From the NCBI GenBank assembly GCA_000827265.1, contig KN834779.1:56033-120032 (forward strand): a stretch of DNA of 64,000 bases, read 5' to 3'. The DNA is from Collybiopsis luxurians FD-317 M1. Its lineage: Eukaryota > Basidiomycota > Agaricomycetes > Agaricales > Omphalotaceae. Below the pieces are notes generated by a model. That model was given only the letters and a program-made list of their open reading frames with translations. It was not told the origin of the DNA and ran no database searches. Position numbers and translations under genes: made by a program. Of this stretch, positions 23,273-35,142 are shown piece after piece. Numbering within the stretch: position 1 is the first letter of the stretch; every line of letters starts with the position of its first letter.

Positions 23273-23845
23273 GGACTGACGGTCAGTTTTTCGATACTGA
23301 CTTCGGTACAGACTTCAGTTTCGCGTTTCGTGTTTCCTATATTCTGTCTGTTGCAGACATATATTCTTTCTCCAGTCTATAGCTGTGTCGCCCCAATCTG
23401 CAGCCTGGCCCGCTAAGCGATATTCAATGGATCAAGTGTCGGTGAAACCCAGATGCAAGGAATGGTTATTGAACCAAACCATTCTTGATCCAGTCCATAT
23501 CGACTGTAGTTGCTACGGATATTCTTATTCTCACCGAGATGCGCACTCGAAAGTTATGGGTTTTATGTTCATGTCTTTGACTACAGTAATACCAGGCAAG
23601 GTCGTAACTAGTAGAGACAGCGTATGGGGAGGAGACTAAAGGGAAAACAAGTCAGGATTCATCTCAAAAAAAAAACGAGAAAAGACGGTGAAGATCAGAC
23701 AAAATATAATGATTCCGGATAGACTGTTATCCTCAATGACCCCCGAAAAGGGCTCAGTAGAGGGAGTCTTTCTGTCATCACGAAACCATAAAAAGATAAA
23801 GGTACTCACCAAGCTACGCATCGAAGCGCGCCTATCATCATTCGT
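23273..23845. other. Intergenic, convergent 3' regions
   Basis: Lies between the 3' ends of the BTB and RPS12 genes. No coding feature seen. Confidence 0.5.
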
Positions 23846-24359
23846 TTACCGGTTCTTGAAGTAATCCAAAATCACATTCAACCCCTCACTCTCAACACCG
23901 TAATCCTTAACGACCACACACGAGCACCCAACGACCTTTCTCGGGTTACCCTCTCTGTCGATCTTGCACAAACCAGCCCAGGTGCCGAGGACTTTTGCCT
24001 CTTGGACTTTGATGAGGGGGATTTTGTGTTCGGCGCAGAGGGCTTCGATGAGTTTGATGTACTCGGCTTCGGTGCAGGATTCGACGAGGACGCAGAGGTG
24101 TGCTTGGCGCTTGTCGAGGGCTTTAGCACATTCACGGAGACCGCGAGCCAGCCCGTCGTGTACGAGAGCGTTTTTCAGGACTTGCTGGATGGAAAATTTT
24201 GAGTAAAACGGTAGGTAAAAAAAAGATGATTACACAATAGATAAAATCGCAATTCACCTGAAGAGCATCTTCGATGGAAAGCTTTCCCTTGGGAGCCTCA
24301 GTGGTAACCTCGACCTCAGTCGTCTCAGCAACAGGAATGTCATCTCCAGCGTCAGACAT
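23846..24359 (-). CDS. RPS12: 40S ribosomal protein S12 (eS12)
   Basis: Exons 24258-24359 and 23846-24184 join in frame to 146 residues. The core matches eS12 closely: [85 protein letters not shown], and the ending DYFKNR. The acidic N-terminal extension of about 30 residues ([18 protein letters not shown]) is variable in the family. The protein is a component of the small ribosomal subunit. The intron falls between LQ and QV. Highly conserved, hence high confidence. Confidence 0.95.
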
Positions 24360-24664
24360 CCTGAAATTTCACCGCACAAATTGAGACTGGGAACAGTTAG
24401 CTGAGTATAAATACATACTTTTTATGTTCACAAAGAGTGTTTTAATAAGAAAAAATTTGAAGTTGCGATGTCTTCTTCCGCCTTCGTTAATGCAAAGATT
24501 TTTGCGCTGTTGGTTCGGTGGATATGTCCAGTGGAGCCACGTGGACATCATGTGACTGTGGGAAACTGTATAGTTGCACGTGATAGACTAGCGCCAGGGG
24601 AGCGCGACGCGTCTTTTTTTTTTAGGTTCTCTCCCCATGCCAAATGATACATGTATTGGCTTTA

Positions 24665-25262
24665 CTATTTCTGTCCGCTCTTCTGCCATTCCTCCTCCAA
24701 AATTCCCATATTAACCAAGTCTTCCCAATGCCCATCAATCCAATTCACTTTCCGCTTTCTACCTTCCTCCACGAACCCGCTGAAAATCAAATAGATATCA
24801 ATATCTGCAATACGTCCAGTTATCGGCGCCTACTCACATTTTTTTATACAAACTCAACGCCCTCTCGCTCCCTTCAAACACTTGAAGACTAACCCTATGC
24901 AAACCCAAAGATCGAAAACAATAATCCACCACAAATCTCGTTACTTCCTCTCCATACCCTCTTCCCCAAAATTCCGGCTCCAACATAATGGAAAAAAGTC
25001 CATCGCGATTCTTTGGATGGGTCATTTCTATCGAGGTGGTACCGATCATCGCACCTCCCTCGCTAGGCCCCCCATGGATAACGAGAAACATAACAGTCTG
25101 CTGAGCGATATCCGGAATCTTTTCCATGAACTTCGGTCCGGTAGGGACGATGTACTCGTTGGTAATCGATGGAAGGACTTGTGGGTTGTTCCATAGATTG
25201 AATATGAATCGTGTATTGGAGGTTTCGAATCCACGGAGGCGAAGGCGGGCGGTATCGAACAT
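24665..25262 (-). CDS. GNAT-family N-acetyltransferase
   Basis: Exons 24838-25262 and 24665-24779 give 179 residues. It opens with TARLRLRGFETSNTRFIFNLWNNPQV, the acetyltransf_3 (RimJ/RimL-like) start, has AMIGTTSIEM and the acetyl-CoA pyrophosphate loop EFWGRGYGEEVTRFVVDYCF, then LGLHRVSLQVFEGSERALSLYKK. The second exon supplies IGFVEEGRKRKVNWIDGHWEDLVNMGILEEEW, the usual end of this subfamily. It should transfer an acetyl group from acetyl-CoA to an amine; the substrate cannot be told from sequence. The junction AT/C gives Ile. No signal peptide, so probably cytosolic. Confidence 0.88.
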
Positions 25263-25792
25263 GATGTTGTATAATGCTGGATATTGCGATGGGATGGGAT
25301 GGGACGTACTTACGAGGTGTGGAAGAGGTCTTTATATCGCAGCGATATAAGAACCCACTGTTTTAGTGCTATCGGCATTTTTGTCTAGTAATACAATACA
25401 ATACAATTCTCCATCATCGTAGTTCTGCGGCGCAGCTGGTGGTTCTATTTGATTGATCATAAGCCCGTCCTGGATGCCACTACGTTAACCCTGAGAACCA
25501 TTGTGACCTGGCTTTCGAACTGAGAAAGATTTTGCAGGGATCTCCGGTCGTCAAAATCTCGACTTCGGTTGTATGATTAGTTTCTGGTTGCGGGAGGAAC
25601 TCCGTGTATATAGCCTTATTATATGGTTGACCATGGCCCATGAGTTCAGTATCAGGATCGATCTACTTTACATACATAGGTGGCATCTGGCCTCTCGTTC
25701 ATGACGTGACAGAATGATCGTTATCGATTCAATTCTGCATTTCTTTCCTTTCTCCCTCCACCATTCACCGGAAGCTTAACTTGTTGTGCACA
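25263..25792. other. Intergenic, no gene seen
   Basis: No coding feature recognised; a short AATAC repeat occurs near 25390. The left breakpoint of the F-box duplicate lies at its right end. Confidence 0.4.
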
Positions 25793-26424
25793 GCTTGCAT
25801 ATCTGTTCTCGGGACCGTATTCCCTCGAAGTCATCACATTTCATCAAGACTATACTTTAGACACGGAACGTAGGATACTCTTGCCCAAGCGGTTTCTCAA
25901 ATTGTCAGGAGACGCACGGCTTTTCTTCGGAGGTCCGAATCAAAACCTACGTAGACTCGAATGTTTACCGTCGGGCATGATGAAGGGAGGAATAGGTGAA
26001 GGGAGGCACGGAAAAATGCAGGATTGGTTTCCGAAACTGAAGGCACTCCATTTTTTCGTATCAGTGTTTGCGCCCATAGGGTATGCTAGCTCGGTACCAC
26101 AAGATGATGATGATTCGGATTCTGAGATGATGGAAGTCGAAGAAGAGACTAAACGTTATTTCGAAGAGGTAAGTCCTAGCTAATGTCTGGTATCATCGAG
26201 TGGAGCGATGACTGAGCCTTTTCTAGCTCCTTCAGTCTTTCGTTGATGGATGGGGCCCATTCACCACTCTCACTGAACTTATTATCGATGTCATTGGTGA
26301 CGGTGATTACGAAGAAAAAACTGTAAGAAAAGAATGGTTTGAAGATTTCGCGTCGACCTTGAATCTGAAAAACCACTTTCCTAATCTTACTTATATGTGT
26401 TTTGGAAATGTTCGGTTCATATAG
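25793..26424 (+). pseudogene. Truncated duplicate of the F-box gene 3' half
   Basis: Matches 28105-28733 of the neighbouring F-box gene: CLPSGMMKGGIGEG, DWFPKLKALHF, the acidic DDDDSDSE stretch, the same intron (donor after 26168, acceptor before 26227) and the last exon SFVDGWGPFTTLTELIIDV to GNVRFI and a stop at 26422. The F-box and most of the repeat region are missing, so there is no proper 5' end. Similarity continues past the stop to about 26615, including the 3' flank. It is a partial direct duplication about 2.3 kb upstream of its source. Confidence 0.75.
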
Positions 26425-26615
26425 AACACGTAGGCCTCGCCCTCAAGTTTTGAGTTCTTTGACATGTACCCACTGTCCTTATTCTACAGTGCCTTTTCCA
26501 GCCGTTAATTGATCGTAGTTGCTCTTCTACCGATAAGAAGCCACAAATAGCTGGTGCAGCATTGACCTTATGTCCCTTGCATACATCGTCCCAAAGGTTG
26601 GCACCAGTCACCTAT

Positions 26616-27101
26616 CTAATACATAATCTTACGTTGCATGGAGCGGGGGGTGGTTCCAATAGTATTCAGTGTTCACGCATTCACCCAATGCGCGACGTGT
26701 CGTTTCTCTCAGTTAACCATCAATAAAACCTCGCTTAACTGTGACTTCATGTGAATCCGTTCAGCGATTAGATGCCTCTATTTTGCTATTTATCTCTGCA
26801 ATCCTCCCATTTCTCCTCCAAGATTCCCTTTTTTTTTTTTTTTGAATACACAACTGGACTTTGAGAGAGGAGAGTTTTTGTCCAGTGGTAAATAGCAACA
26901 GCCCGGATATTTCTCTGGCCGACCGAGAGGGTCACGGGCTTATGATTTCGTTGAAATTTCGCTTTCTCCGTTCATCATCCAGCGCCCATCCCGTTACAGT
27001 TTGAGCAAACTTTAAGGAGGGCTTATACCTAGGTCTAGGAGAGTTCCCACTAGACAAAGCTCAGTTTGCCAGACCCATTTATGCTTGGAACTGTCAGGAA
27101 A
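26616..27101. other. Intergenic, no gene seen
   Basis: Contains a run of T near 26828-26843. Nothing else stands out. It should contain the promoter of the F-box gene. Confidence 0.4.
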
Positions 27102-28733
27102 ATGTACGACGATCCGCCCTTGGAATCGAGGGAGATACGCGATCTGGATGGGTGGTCCAGTAAGCACAACCTTACTTGATTTAACATATTTATATAGGGA
27201 CTGAAGCAGTGCCAATTTTGTATAGCGCCTGAGCGCCGTCGAAAAGATTGCGATTTGGATCTTATTCCCAATGAAATTTATCTCCGCATCCTAACAGGGG
27301 TGGAGGATAAAAAGGACTTGCAGAACATCGCCCTTGTCTGTCGCTTCTTCGCCTCCGTTGCGCTTCCAAAATTGCTCGGGGACATTTCGATGGATACTTT
27401 TTACGAGCCGTCACAGAAAATCTTTCGGGAAATTATTTCTCCTAAGCTTTATAGTGCTCTTCGGGAAGGATCTGACCCTCTAGTCATTTCCGCTTGCAGG
27501 TACATTCGAAGTTTTGAATGGTATAACTGTGTTGCACCGCTTTCCCCTTCGACAATCATATCCTATCTGGACGATATGCAGAAAATGCCCAATCTTACCA
27601 CTCTTACTCTTGAAAGATTAATACTGTCCAAAGGTGCTCTCGGAAGAATTGCCCAACTTTCAAAGTTGACTTCGTTGGGCCTACATAGTTGTCATCCGAG
27701 CGATGATCTTACAGACTCTGACGTTCTTGAGCTTGCAGATGCTCTGCAATTGAATTCCCTCTCGTTTTTGTATCCTTCCCATCCGCCTGTGACGGCTTTC
27801 GACCCGCTATTTGTCAACTCTCGGGTGACGGAATTTCACGCAGAATCGCCGGACTTCATTCGCTGTTTAGGCGCTCAGAGTATCGTCTCCACCCTGCAAG
27901 TTTTAGATCTCAGTTTTGTACATGATCTTGGACGTGTTTACGAGTCTTTGTGCCGAATCCCGACGCTCATTGAACTCAAGCTTGACTTCATCTCATGGCC
28001 CAAGGAAGTTCCTGATCCAGCAGAGGATGATCGTCCAGAGATTCATTTGACATTTCCCTTATCGGCCCTTCCAAATTTACGACGGCTCTCTTGTTCTGCA
28101 CGTCTTGTATATCTACTCTCGGGACCTCATCTCCTCGAAGTCGTTACATTCCATGAAGACTTCGTTATAGACCCGCGACGTGGAGAACCATTGCCAACGC
28201 GGTTCCTCGAATTGTCGAGCGACGCACGGCTTTTCTTCGATGGACCAAACCGAAATCTGCGAAGACTTGAATGTCTACCATCGGGTATGATGAAGGGAGG
28301 AATAGGTGAAGGGTGGCACGGAAAATTGCAGGATTGGTTTCCGAAACTGAAGGCACTCCATTTTATCATCTTGGTGTATTCACCTGGAGAGTATACGCCC
28401 TTGATATCGGACGACGGTGATGATTCTGATCCTTATGTCTTGGATAATATTGAAGAAAACGAAGGTTCTTTTGAAAATGTAAGTCCTAGCTGATGTCTGG
28501 CATATCGATTGGAACCATGATTGAGCCCTTTCTAGCTCCTTCAATCTTTCGTTGATGGATGGGGCCCATTTACCACCCTCACTGAACTTATTATTGATGT
28601 AGTGGGCAACGGCGATCACAAAGAAAAAACTGTAAGAAAAACATGGATTGAGGATTTTGCATCGACATTGAATTTGAGGAGCCATTTTCCTAATCTTACT
28701 TACATGTCCTTTGGAAATGTTCGGTCCATATAG
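27102..28733 (+). CDS. F-box domain protein with LRR-like region
   Basis: The proposed exons 27102-27159, 27226-28478 and 28536-28733 close in frame (502 residues). The long frame at 27226-28478 has no in-frame ATG near its start, so a first exon (MYDDPPLESREIRDLDGW) spliced by gtaagc...tgtatag is the best model; it is less certain than the rest. The F-box core is DLIPNEIYLRILTGVEDKKDLQNIALVCRFFASVALPKLL. Leucine-rich stretches follow (LTTLTLERLILSKGALGRIAQLSKLTSLGL, LQVLDLSF, LPNLRRLSC). F-box proteins join SCF ubiquitin ligases through Skp1 and the repeat region selects substrates; the substrate is unknown. Its 3' half is duplicated at 25793-26424. Confidence 0.75.
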
Positions 28734-29364
28734 AACACATAGACCATGTTCTCGGGCTTCGAGTAGACATGTACCCACTGTCTAATATTTTTTGCACTAC
28801 AGTGTCTTTTTCAGCTTTTAGTTGATCGGAGTTGCTCTCTAACCTAAAAGAAGCGACAAATGGCTGGTGCTGTTCCGAATCTCCATCTCTTGCATGCATC
28901 ATCGCAAAGGTCACCGGCCACCTCCATCCGGGATGATATTATATATCTTTGAATCTAAGTACGAGTATAATGTACTAGACATGCGTAGCTCTTTGATATA
29001 AGCTCTAATGGAGGTATAAACAGTATCTCTCTTAAATGATATTCATCGCAATCTAATCTGCCGCCTTCCGAACGGTCATAATAGTTGCGTCGAATTACAC
29101 GGAGGGACGGAGAAACGGAGGAGCGGAGATTTCTCACGCTCTCGTGAGTTGCGCGCTTCGGAGGCGTTTCCACCGGATCCCGCTATTCTGATTCAGTTCT
29201 TGACCACAAAGTACAGCTGACCCTTGACATCATGATGATAACGAGCTGGGGAAATGAGGGACCGTTTTTCTTTCTTCCTCCTACCTTTCTTCTCCCTACC
29301 TTTCTTCTCCCATCCATAGCATAACCTCTACCCCTTCGACTTTCCTACTACATATCAAAACAGA
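28734..29364. promoter_or_regulatory. Spacer with CT-rich promoter tract of the aldolase gene
   Basis: No gene seen. A strongly pyrimidine-rich tract at 29267-29316 (repeating CCTACCTTTCTTCTCC) lies 50-100 bases before the aldolase ATG. Such CT tracts are common just upstream of highly expressed fungal genes. No TATA box is obvious. Confidence 0.4.
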
Positions 29365-30734
29365 ATGTCTGACACCCCAGTCCCAAACACATTCAGCTCT
29401 CCACGAAACCTATTCACTCCCGCAGATCTAGCGATAGACCCGCCCAACACCGGTCTGAACACTTTCATCGATTCTCATCTTTCGCCATCTGTAGCTAAAG
29501 AACTCATCGAGACGGCTCAAGCCCTCGTAGGGCCTCGCGGAAGGGGAATCTATGCCACAGATGAATCTGTGGAACTAATCGGAACTCTTTTGAGCGTGGG
29601 TGAAGACTCGGAGGACCAGGAAAAGCTATTCAGTGAGAGTGAGAAACTTGAACGGCGGAAGGCGTGGAGAAAAGATGCGTATGAGGTTTTATCCAGTGGT
29701 GGGTTCTTGAATTCCACAACAGCAAGAGACTCTGAAGTGACGTTTTTCCTTTTTCAGAACATGTGTCCGGTGTAATTTTGTACCCCGAAACCTTGCTCGA
29801 CTTCAAGTTAGGTACAATGTTATCCGACAAAGGTATTATCGTAGGAGTTCGTGCGAACGGAGAACTAGCACCTTTACCCTCCTCTCCATTTGAATTTATC
29901 GTTCAAGGACTAGATGATCTCTTAACTAAACTCCAAGCCGCGCGCGCGGCGGGTGCCCGCTTCTCAAAATGGCGCGCACCTATAGCTTGCACGAGCGCCG
30001 CTCTCGAACTTCCGTCTCAAGTTTCACTTGATATCCAAGCTGAAACTCTCGCCACTTTTGCTGCAATTAGTCAACAAGCGGGCTTAGTACCTGTCGTCGA
30101 ACCTGATGTTGAATTTTCTGCCGATGCGGATCTTGCTCGGAGCGTCGACATCCATGAAAAGATTATAGGGAAGATTTATTCTCGATGCAAAGAGCATGGT
30201 GTGTTACTCGAAGGTGAACTACGACAAGTTCTGTAGGCTGTCTATGATTTCTTTAACCTTGAGCATCGATTACAGGCAGTATCATAAAACCTTCCTACCC
30301 CCAGCCAGGCCTTAAACACCCTTCGCGTCAAACTACAACTCCCAAGGACATTGCCCTCGCTACGGCCAGTGTCATCTCCAGATCTGTTCCCTCCGCCGTC
30401 GCAGGTGTCGTATTCTTATCCGGTACGTTTTACCCTCACTCCATCCGAGAAGTAACTCTCTTTCCCAAGAGAGACTAAATGTAATCATTTGCGTTTCTAT
30501 GCAGGAGGTCTACCGAGCACCGTCGCCATCTCTTACCTCTCCGCCGTGAATGCATTGGTCAACTCTTCTCCGCCTAATTCGCCATTTTCTAGGCTTCCAC
30601 CGTTGACGTTCTCGTATGGACGAGCTATCCAAGGGAAGGCTTTGCAACACTGGGCGAGAGGGGAAAAGGATCTCATGAAGGCTACTTTGCAAGAAGCGTG
30701 TCGAGCGTGTTGGAAGGCGGCAAGAGGTGAATAA
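29365..30734 (+). CDS. Fructose-bisphosphate aldolase, class I
   Basis: Exons 29365-29698, 29758-30213, 30276-30422 and 30505-30734 give 388 residues. Class I landmarks appear in order: GRGIYATDES near residue 70, RRKAWRKDAYEVLSS, SGVILYPETL, DKGIIVGVRANGE, GLDDL, ARFSKWRAPI, LVPVVEPDVE, VLLEGSIIKPS (the Lys of this motif forms the Schiff base with the substrate), GVVFLSGGLPS, and LTFSYGRAIQGKALQHWAR. The enzyme cleaves fructose 1,6-bisphosphate to glyceraldehyde 3-phosphate and dihydroxyacetone phosphate in glycolysis, and runs in reverse in gluconeogenesis. The familiar yeast and ascomycete enzyme is the unrelated zinc-dependent class II type, so a class I gene is notable. The C-terminus ends CRACWKAARGE and lacks the terminal Tyr of animal class I enzymes. 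Confidence 0.92.
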
Positions 30735-31067
30735 TTGAGGGGTGGTTGAATTTTTGAAGTCTTTTGAATGAAGCTTTTTTCTTGTACTTCTGTCGTTTGT
30801 ACTCCATACTGTATCTGACCGTTTACATATCCCTGCAATTCATTCATAAAAGATAAAGATCTCCGAACTTCTTTGTCTATAGTCCCATTTCTTGGCGTTG
30901 GTATGGGGCAATGGTGCTTGTTCGAAGTATTCGATTACTATCGTCACGATCCAGTAGCAAGTATATACGCCGCTGTTATCGGGAGAGGGGATTTGGAAAT
31001 ACACAAACGTTCAGTATACGGAATACGCCTAAGCAAGTATTAGCTATACTATATACAAGATACCACA

Positions 31068-32636
31068 TTACAATCGACCGGGATCAAGTTGACAAATCGG
31101 GTGGTAACGCAAGCGCAAGCCAGGGGCAGCCTGGCGAATTTTTTCAACATCCTCCTTAAACTGCGGCCCGTGCAGGACAACACTCTCCAATTTCGCCAAC
31201 GAGGTATCGTCGACTTCTGAGTCGCTCGATGGATACCGCGAAAGAATGACAGACGATAGGAACGGAGTCGAGGATCGTTGAATTCCTTCCTGACTCAGGC
31301 CTGGAAAAGCCAGCTCGGCGAGTTCAAAATACGTGACATTTGGCAGAAGGACAGGTAGATTTTCGTGTTGGGTCATCATTAGAAGTAGAAGATCCACACT
31401 GTAAAACATATAACAGAACTTGAAGATTTTGACCGTGACGAACGAAGATAGTACCACAGTAAGACATTCGGTGAGCTGCAAAGAATGCTCTATGGAGGTC
31501 GTAGCGAATCCAATTAGATCGAGGGCCAAAAGTCTAGTACTGGAACGGCTCTGAAATCTGAACACGTCCAATGAAAGATCCAAGAAATCCTGACCTCGCC
31601 ATTTCAGAGCCAGAATTTCCAGAGAAGGTGCTACAAGGCATCGCAAAAAGTTTACTCCACTACCAGTGACTGGGTGACAGGTAATTTTCAGCAACTTCAA
31701 CGAAGGCAGAAAAAGCGAAGTATTTTCATCAAATCCAATAAATTCAAAATCTTGGCCAGCCGCGCGAAATGTCGGAAGCTGGATGGTCAAATTGACAAGA
31801 CTCTCGCAGCGATTCAGAATGGTCAGATAGAGCGCACGACTGGATAGTAAGCTCTGGCCGTGAGGACCCTGAATAACAAGCGTGGCGAGCTGCTCTTCAG
31901 GAAGTGCTAACGTCTCCAACAGGGAGCCATCGACGGAATCTAAAATTTGAATAAATTCCAATTTGGGAGAATCAAGGAATGTTTGAATTTTGTTAGGGAA
32001 GAGAGATTCCAGCGCCCGAACAGATTGTACACCCGTATAGATACCTTCTAAACGAGGGAAGGAAGACGAAGGGAGACGAAAGAGAGGAATAAATGATCTA
32101 GAATCTCCGCCGAACGCAAACCAGCAAATTTGGCGAGAGAAACTTGCAACGTGTTCCATAAACTGCGTTAGCTTGTGTTCAGGGACTTCATATTGACCAT
32201 CGACACCCTGAAGATCCAAATACAGCTGCAACGGTAATCCTCGACTTCGAGCAAGCCACGCTTTGACCCACGCCACATCTCCCATGAATGCTTTGGGGTT
32301 CCTGTCTCGTGAAAGATGCAGTCTGGTCCAGATGCCAGGCGTCGCATAGGCAGCGTTTCTCCAAGCTATACACACGCTAGAAATAATAAAGGCAGACAGC
32401 ATAGCATCACGAGAAGGAAGGAAATGGCGACTTCCGCAGACAAGTTCGAAAATTATGGAAATGATTTCTACGGGAAGTCGCCGAACTGGTGAGAGAATAT
32501 TTTTGAGCAGAGATAGTTGGACACGTTTCGAATCTTGTTGGGGCGTGGATTCCAGTGCCAGGCTCTCCTTTTTTTGACTCTCAAACGCCACTACCCCGAG
32601 CTCTGCGTCCAATACCTGGCGACGAAGGGAGGCCAT
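31068..32636 (-). CDS. F-box-like protein
   Basis: A single long exon of 522 residues. An N-terminal helical segment (MASLRRQVLDAELG...LSLLKNILSP) is followed by an F-box-like domain at about residues 48-105: VRRLPVEIISIIFELVCG, then SSVCIAWRNAAYATPGIWTRLHL, the usual agaricomycete form. The rest is leucine-rich (LESLFPNKIQTFLDSPKLEFIQIL, LPSLKLLKITCHPV, LEILALKW), fitting substrate-binding repeats. The frame stays open about 80 bases upstream of this ATG, so the true start may lie in another exon. Probably an SCF ubiquitin ligase adaptor; substrate unknown. It is unrelated in detail to the F-box gene at 27102. Confidence 0.75.
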   Translation of the reverse strand: MASLRRQVLDAELGVVAFESQKKESLALESTPQQDSKRVQLSLLKNILSPVRRLPVEIISIIFELVCGSRHFLPSRDAMLSAFIISSVCIAWRNAAYATPGIWTRLHLSRDRNPKAFMGDVAWVKAWLARSRGLPLQLYLDLQGVDGQYEVPEHKLTQFMEHVASFSRQICWFAFGGDSRSFIPLFRLPSSSFPRLEGIYTGVQSVRALESLFPNKIQTFLDSPKLEFIQILDSVDGSLLETLALPEEQLATLVIQGPHGQSLLSSRALYLTILNRCESLVNLTIQLPTFRAAGQDFEFIGFDENTSLFLPSLKLLKITCHPVTGSGVNFLRCLVAPSLEILALKWRGQDFLDLSLDVFRFQSRSSTRLLALDLIGFATTSIEHSLQLTECLTVVLSSFVTVKIFKFCYMFYSVDLLLLMMTQHENLPVLLPNVTYFELAELAFPGLSQEGIQRSSTPFLSSVILSRYPSSDSEVDDTSLAKLESVVLHGPQFKEDVEKIRQAAPGLRLRYHPICQLDPGRL

Positions 32637-34309
32637 CTCATTAGGCGTAAGGTATACTGGCCCTTCAATCCTGGACTGGCTAAGACTCGGATAAAGTTGT
32701 ACTCGATACCATAGGTATGAGCAAGTGTGATGCTATGCAACTGCACCTAAAGGGACTCGAATTAAAGACCAACTACGAAGTGAAACCAGTTTTCCTGAAC
32801 TCACAATATGCTTGCCTGTCTAGTATACCTGAGAAATTGTCAGTATGAGGGTATGGAAGAAACGGTAGGTTGCGTGAATGAAGTTTAGACTCAGTTTAAA
32901 CTCCGCAAATACGCCAGTATTGCCTTTGGACTCTTTCCGTCCTACAGTGCCAGTCCTCGAGTCTGGAAAGTTGAAGCAAGCCTTAAGTATAAGAGTTTCC
33001 TAACCCCTTACTCCCTTAGCTGGACCCATTTTGTTCAGATCTCAAACTGGACGAAGGAGCTTCTAGGCGGAGGGTCAGGCATGCCCTTCTCTATTACTTT
33101 GACTGCATCTCCCACCTCTTTATGATATCAATCCTCATACCGAAATCCTCATACACAGGAGACCGCTGAAATAGAATCAGTTTATTTTCTCAGGTCTAAA
33201 CAATATTTACTCGATGTACTTCTACGCTCATACGCAAAATCTTTCATGCTCAAGGTCAACCACAATGCTTGAAGTGCGACAGAGATTACCACGTCATAAA
33301 CCAGGAGAACTACCTTCAGACGGCACCGACATTGATAAGAGTCTTCAATATGAAGTATTACCTCCCTCAATGCCGATTGACCTCACTCGGGAGAGTATTT
33401 GGAGAGTGTGGTTCAGGAGCTTACGACATTTAGAACGCTAGAGCTGTCAACTCTTCAAGACCAAGTGCGAGAAGTCTGATACTGGCACTGACGCCGAACA
33501 TTCTCGTCTCTGAACGCCTCGATATTAGTGTCATTCAAATCCGAACCAGGCTTTAACGCTCGCAGAACTCGCTTTAGCCTGTGTTCTCTCTCATGTCTCT
33601 TCATTGTATCGAGCTCTTTGTCCCATGCTACGTGTAGCAGTGGACAATCGATGAATAAAAGCATGTTGTGAAATCCAAATCAAGGTGCAATCATGTATTG
33701 TCATTGACCTAGTGAGTTCATCTAGCAGTTCTCTTTATTGCCTTACTCCCATAATCCTCCTCTCCCCACTATGATAACTTCCCAACAATATCTTCAATCA
33801 GCACAATTGTCACCGTCTCGTCGAACCCATGGCAAAAATTGAGACTTTCATGCTCGACAACGTATGGAATCATCAATCCATGAAGCCGAAGATGGAGCTG
33901 AATTGATGGGAAATGCTCCAAGTGCATTTCATGCGAAAGTTGCAAACCCGAACCGAAAACACGGCCAAAGAGAGATTGATAGATTCCCAGCCTTGGACGA
34001 TAAAAAGCCTGGGAAGTGTTACACATACTACTAAAGCTTTGAGGTGGTAGGCGAATTCTCAGAGGAAACGGCAAGTGGTAACCGGAGACCGTAAGCGTCT
34101 AGATCGTTTTGACATCGACAGCAGGTAGTGGATCGTGCTCGACTGCAATCCCTTCAGATCGTTCCAAGTTGTTGATCAATTCTGAATGGTTATACTCCGT
34201 ACAAAATACACTCAAAATAGTGCGATCGCAACCGTAACCAACGGCGGTGCCGTCTACAGTTTCTACGGTTGGTCTACGATCTAGCCAAAATTCTAGGTCT
34301 AGGCATCTT
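32637..34309. other. Spacer; one possible minus-strand gene relic
   Basis: No confident gene. On the minus strand, 33769-34074 is open and reads like a protein C-terminus (LGIYQSLFGRVFGSG, then SLNFCHGFDETVTIVLIED), but I find no family or supporting exons. It could be the end of a decayed F-box type gene. Confidence 0.25.
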
Positions 34310-35142
34310 TCATGGGGCGAGACACTCTATCCTCCAAGAGGGATTTTCAGAAGGCGACCCCTCCTCTCGCAAGTAACGAACCCGGTCGTGAAGCCTCGAA
34401 GGCTTTCCGCACCAAAATTCGACTTCACTATAATTAATATGATTTAAATTTAGAAAACAAGGCGGACCAAAATCGGACACACTTACGTCGGTATCACCCT
34501 CCAGCCGCCCCAAAAATCTGGCATAGGAATATCCAAACCTTCCCCATCCTTGCGAGCAAAGCGCTCCTCCAGCTTTTGCAATCGAGCTTGAACCTCTCCC
34601 TCTTCAACTACTGAGCTCTGTTTGCTCGCCCAAGCACCCAGCTGACTTCCAACTGGTCTCGTTCTGTAGTATGCCTCACTCTCTTCTCTGCTAACCTTTT
34701 CGACCGTCCCTAGCACACGTACAGACTTGTGGATCTCTCTCCAGTAAAATACTAATGCCGCATGAGGGTTTTGCTCGAGTTCTCGAGATTTTCTCGAGGT
34801 ATAATTCGTAAAGAACACGAATCCCCTTTCATCGAGTTCCTTAAAGAGCACCATTCTAGCAGAAGGAATTCCGGATGGAGTGGCTGTAGATAAGGATATG
34901 GCTTCCGGTTCTTTGACGATACCATCCTCTACTACTTGCTTGAACCATATCCGGAACTGATCTAAGGGAGAGGGTGAGACGGTGGAGGGTGTGAGGGAAT
35001 CAGAGGTCTGATACTGCCGGTGAGGGAGGACTTGGATTTTTTCAGGGCTTGGTTGGGAGATTACAACGTCCATTTTGAAAGATCGAGTGAGAGGTGGGCG
35101 GAAGGTGGAAAGGGTGGGGAAAGTTCTGAGAAGAGTAAACAT
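34310..35142 (-). CDS. PDX3: Pyridoxamine 5'-phosphate oxidase
   Basis: Exons 34487-35142 and 34310-34427 join in frame to 257 residues. The FMN-binding core is clear: AISLSTATPSGIPSARMVLFKELDERGFVFFTNY, SRKSRELEQNPHAALVFYW, KSVRVLGTVEKVS, then YYRTRPVGSQLGAWASKQS. Exon 2 adds EVEFWCGKPSRLHDRVRYLRE and the ending SWRIECLAP, the PNPO C-terminal domain; Cys replaces the usual Gln of WQG. The enzyme oxidises pyridoxine or pyridoxamine 5'-phosphate to pyridoxal 5'-phosphate using FMN and oxygen, the last step of vitamin B6 salvage. The first 23 residues (MFTLLRTFPTLSTFRPPLTR) are basic and hydroxylated, possibly a mitochondrial presequence; Met24 is an alternative cytosolic start. Confidence 0.93.

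Noticed and set aside
27255..28493. F-box frame starting at a TTG codon and running through the last intron
   Set aside because: No ATG exists there. A first exon at 27102-27159 gives a normal start, and the 3' part is better explained by the GTAAGT donor at 28479, which the truncated duplicate shares.
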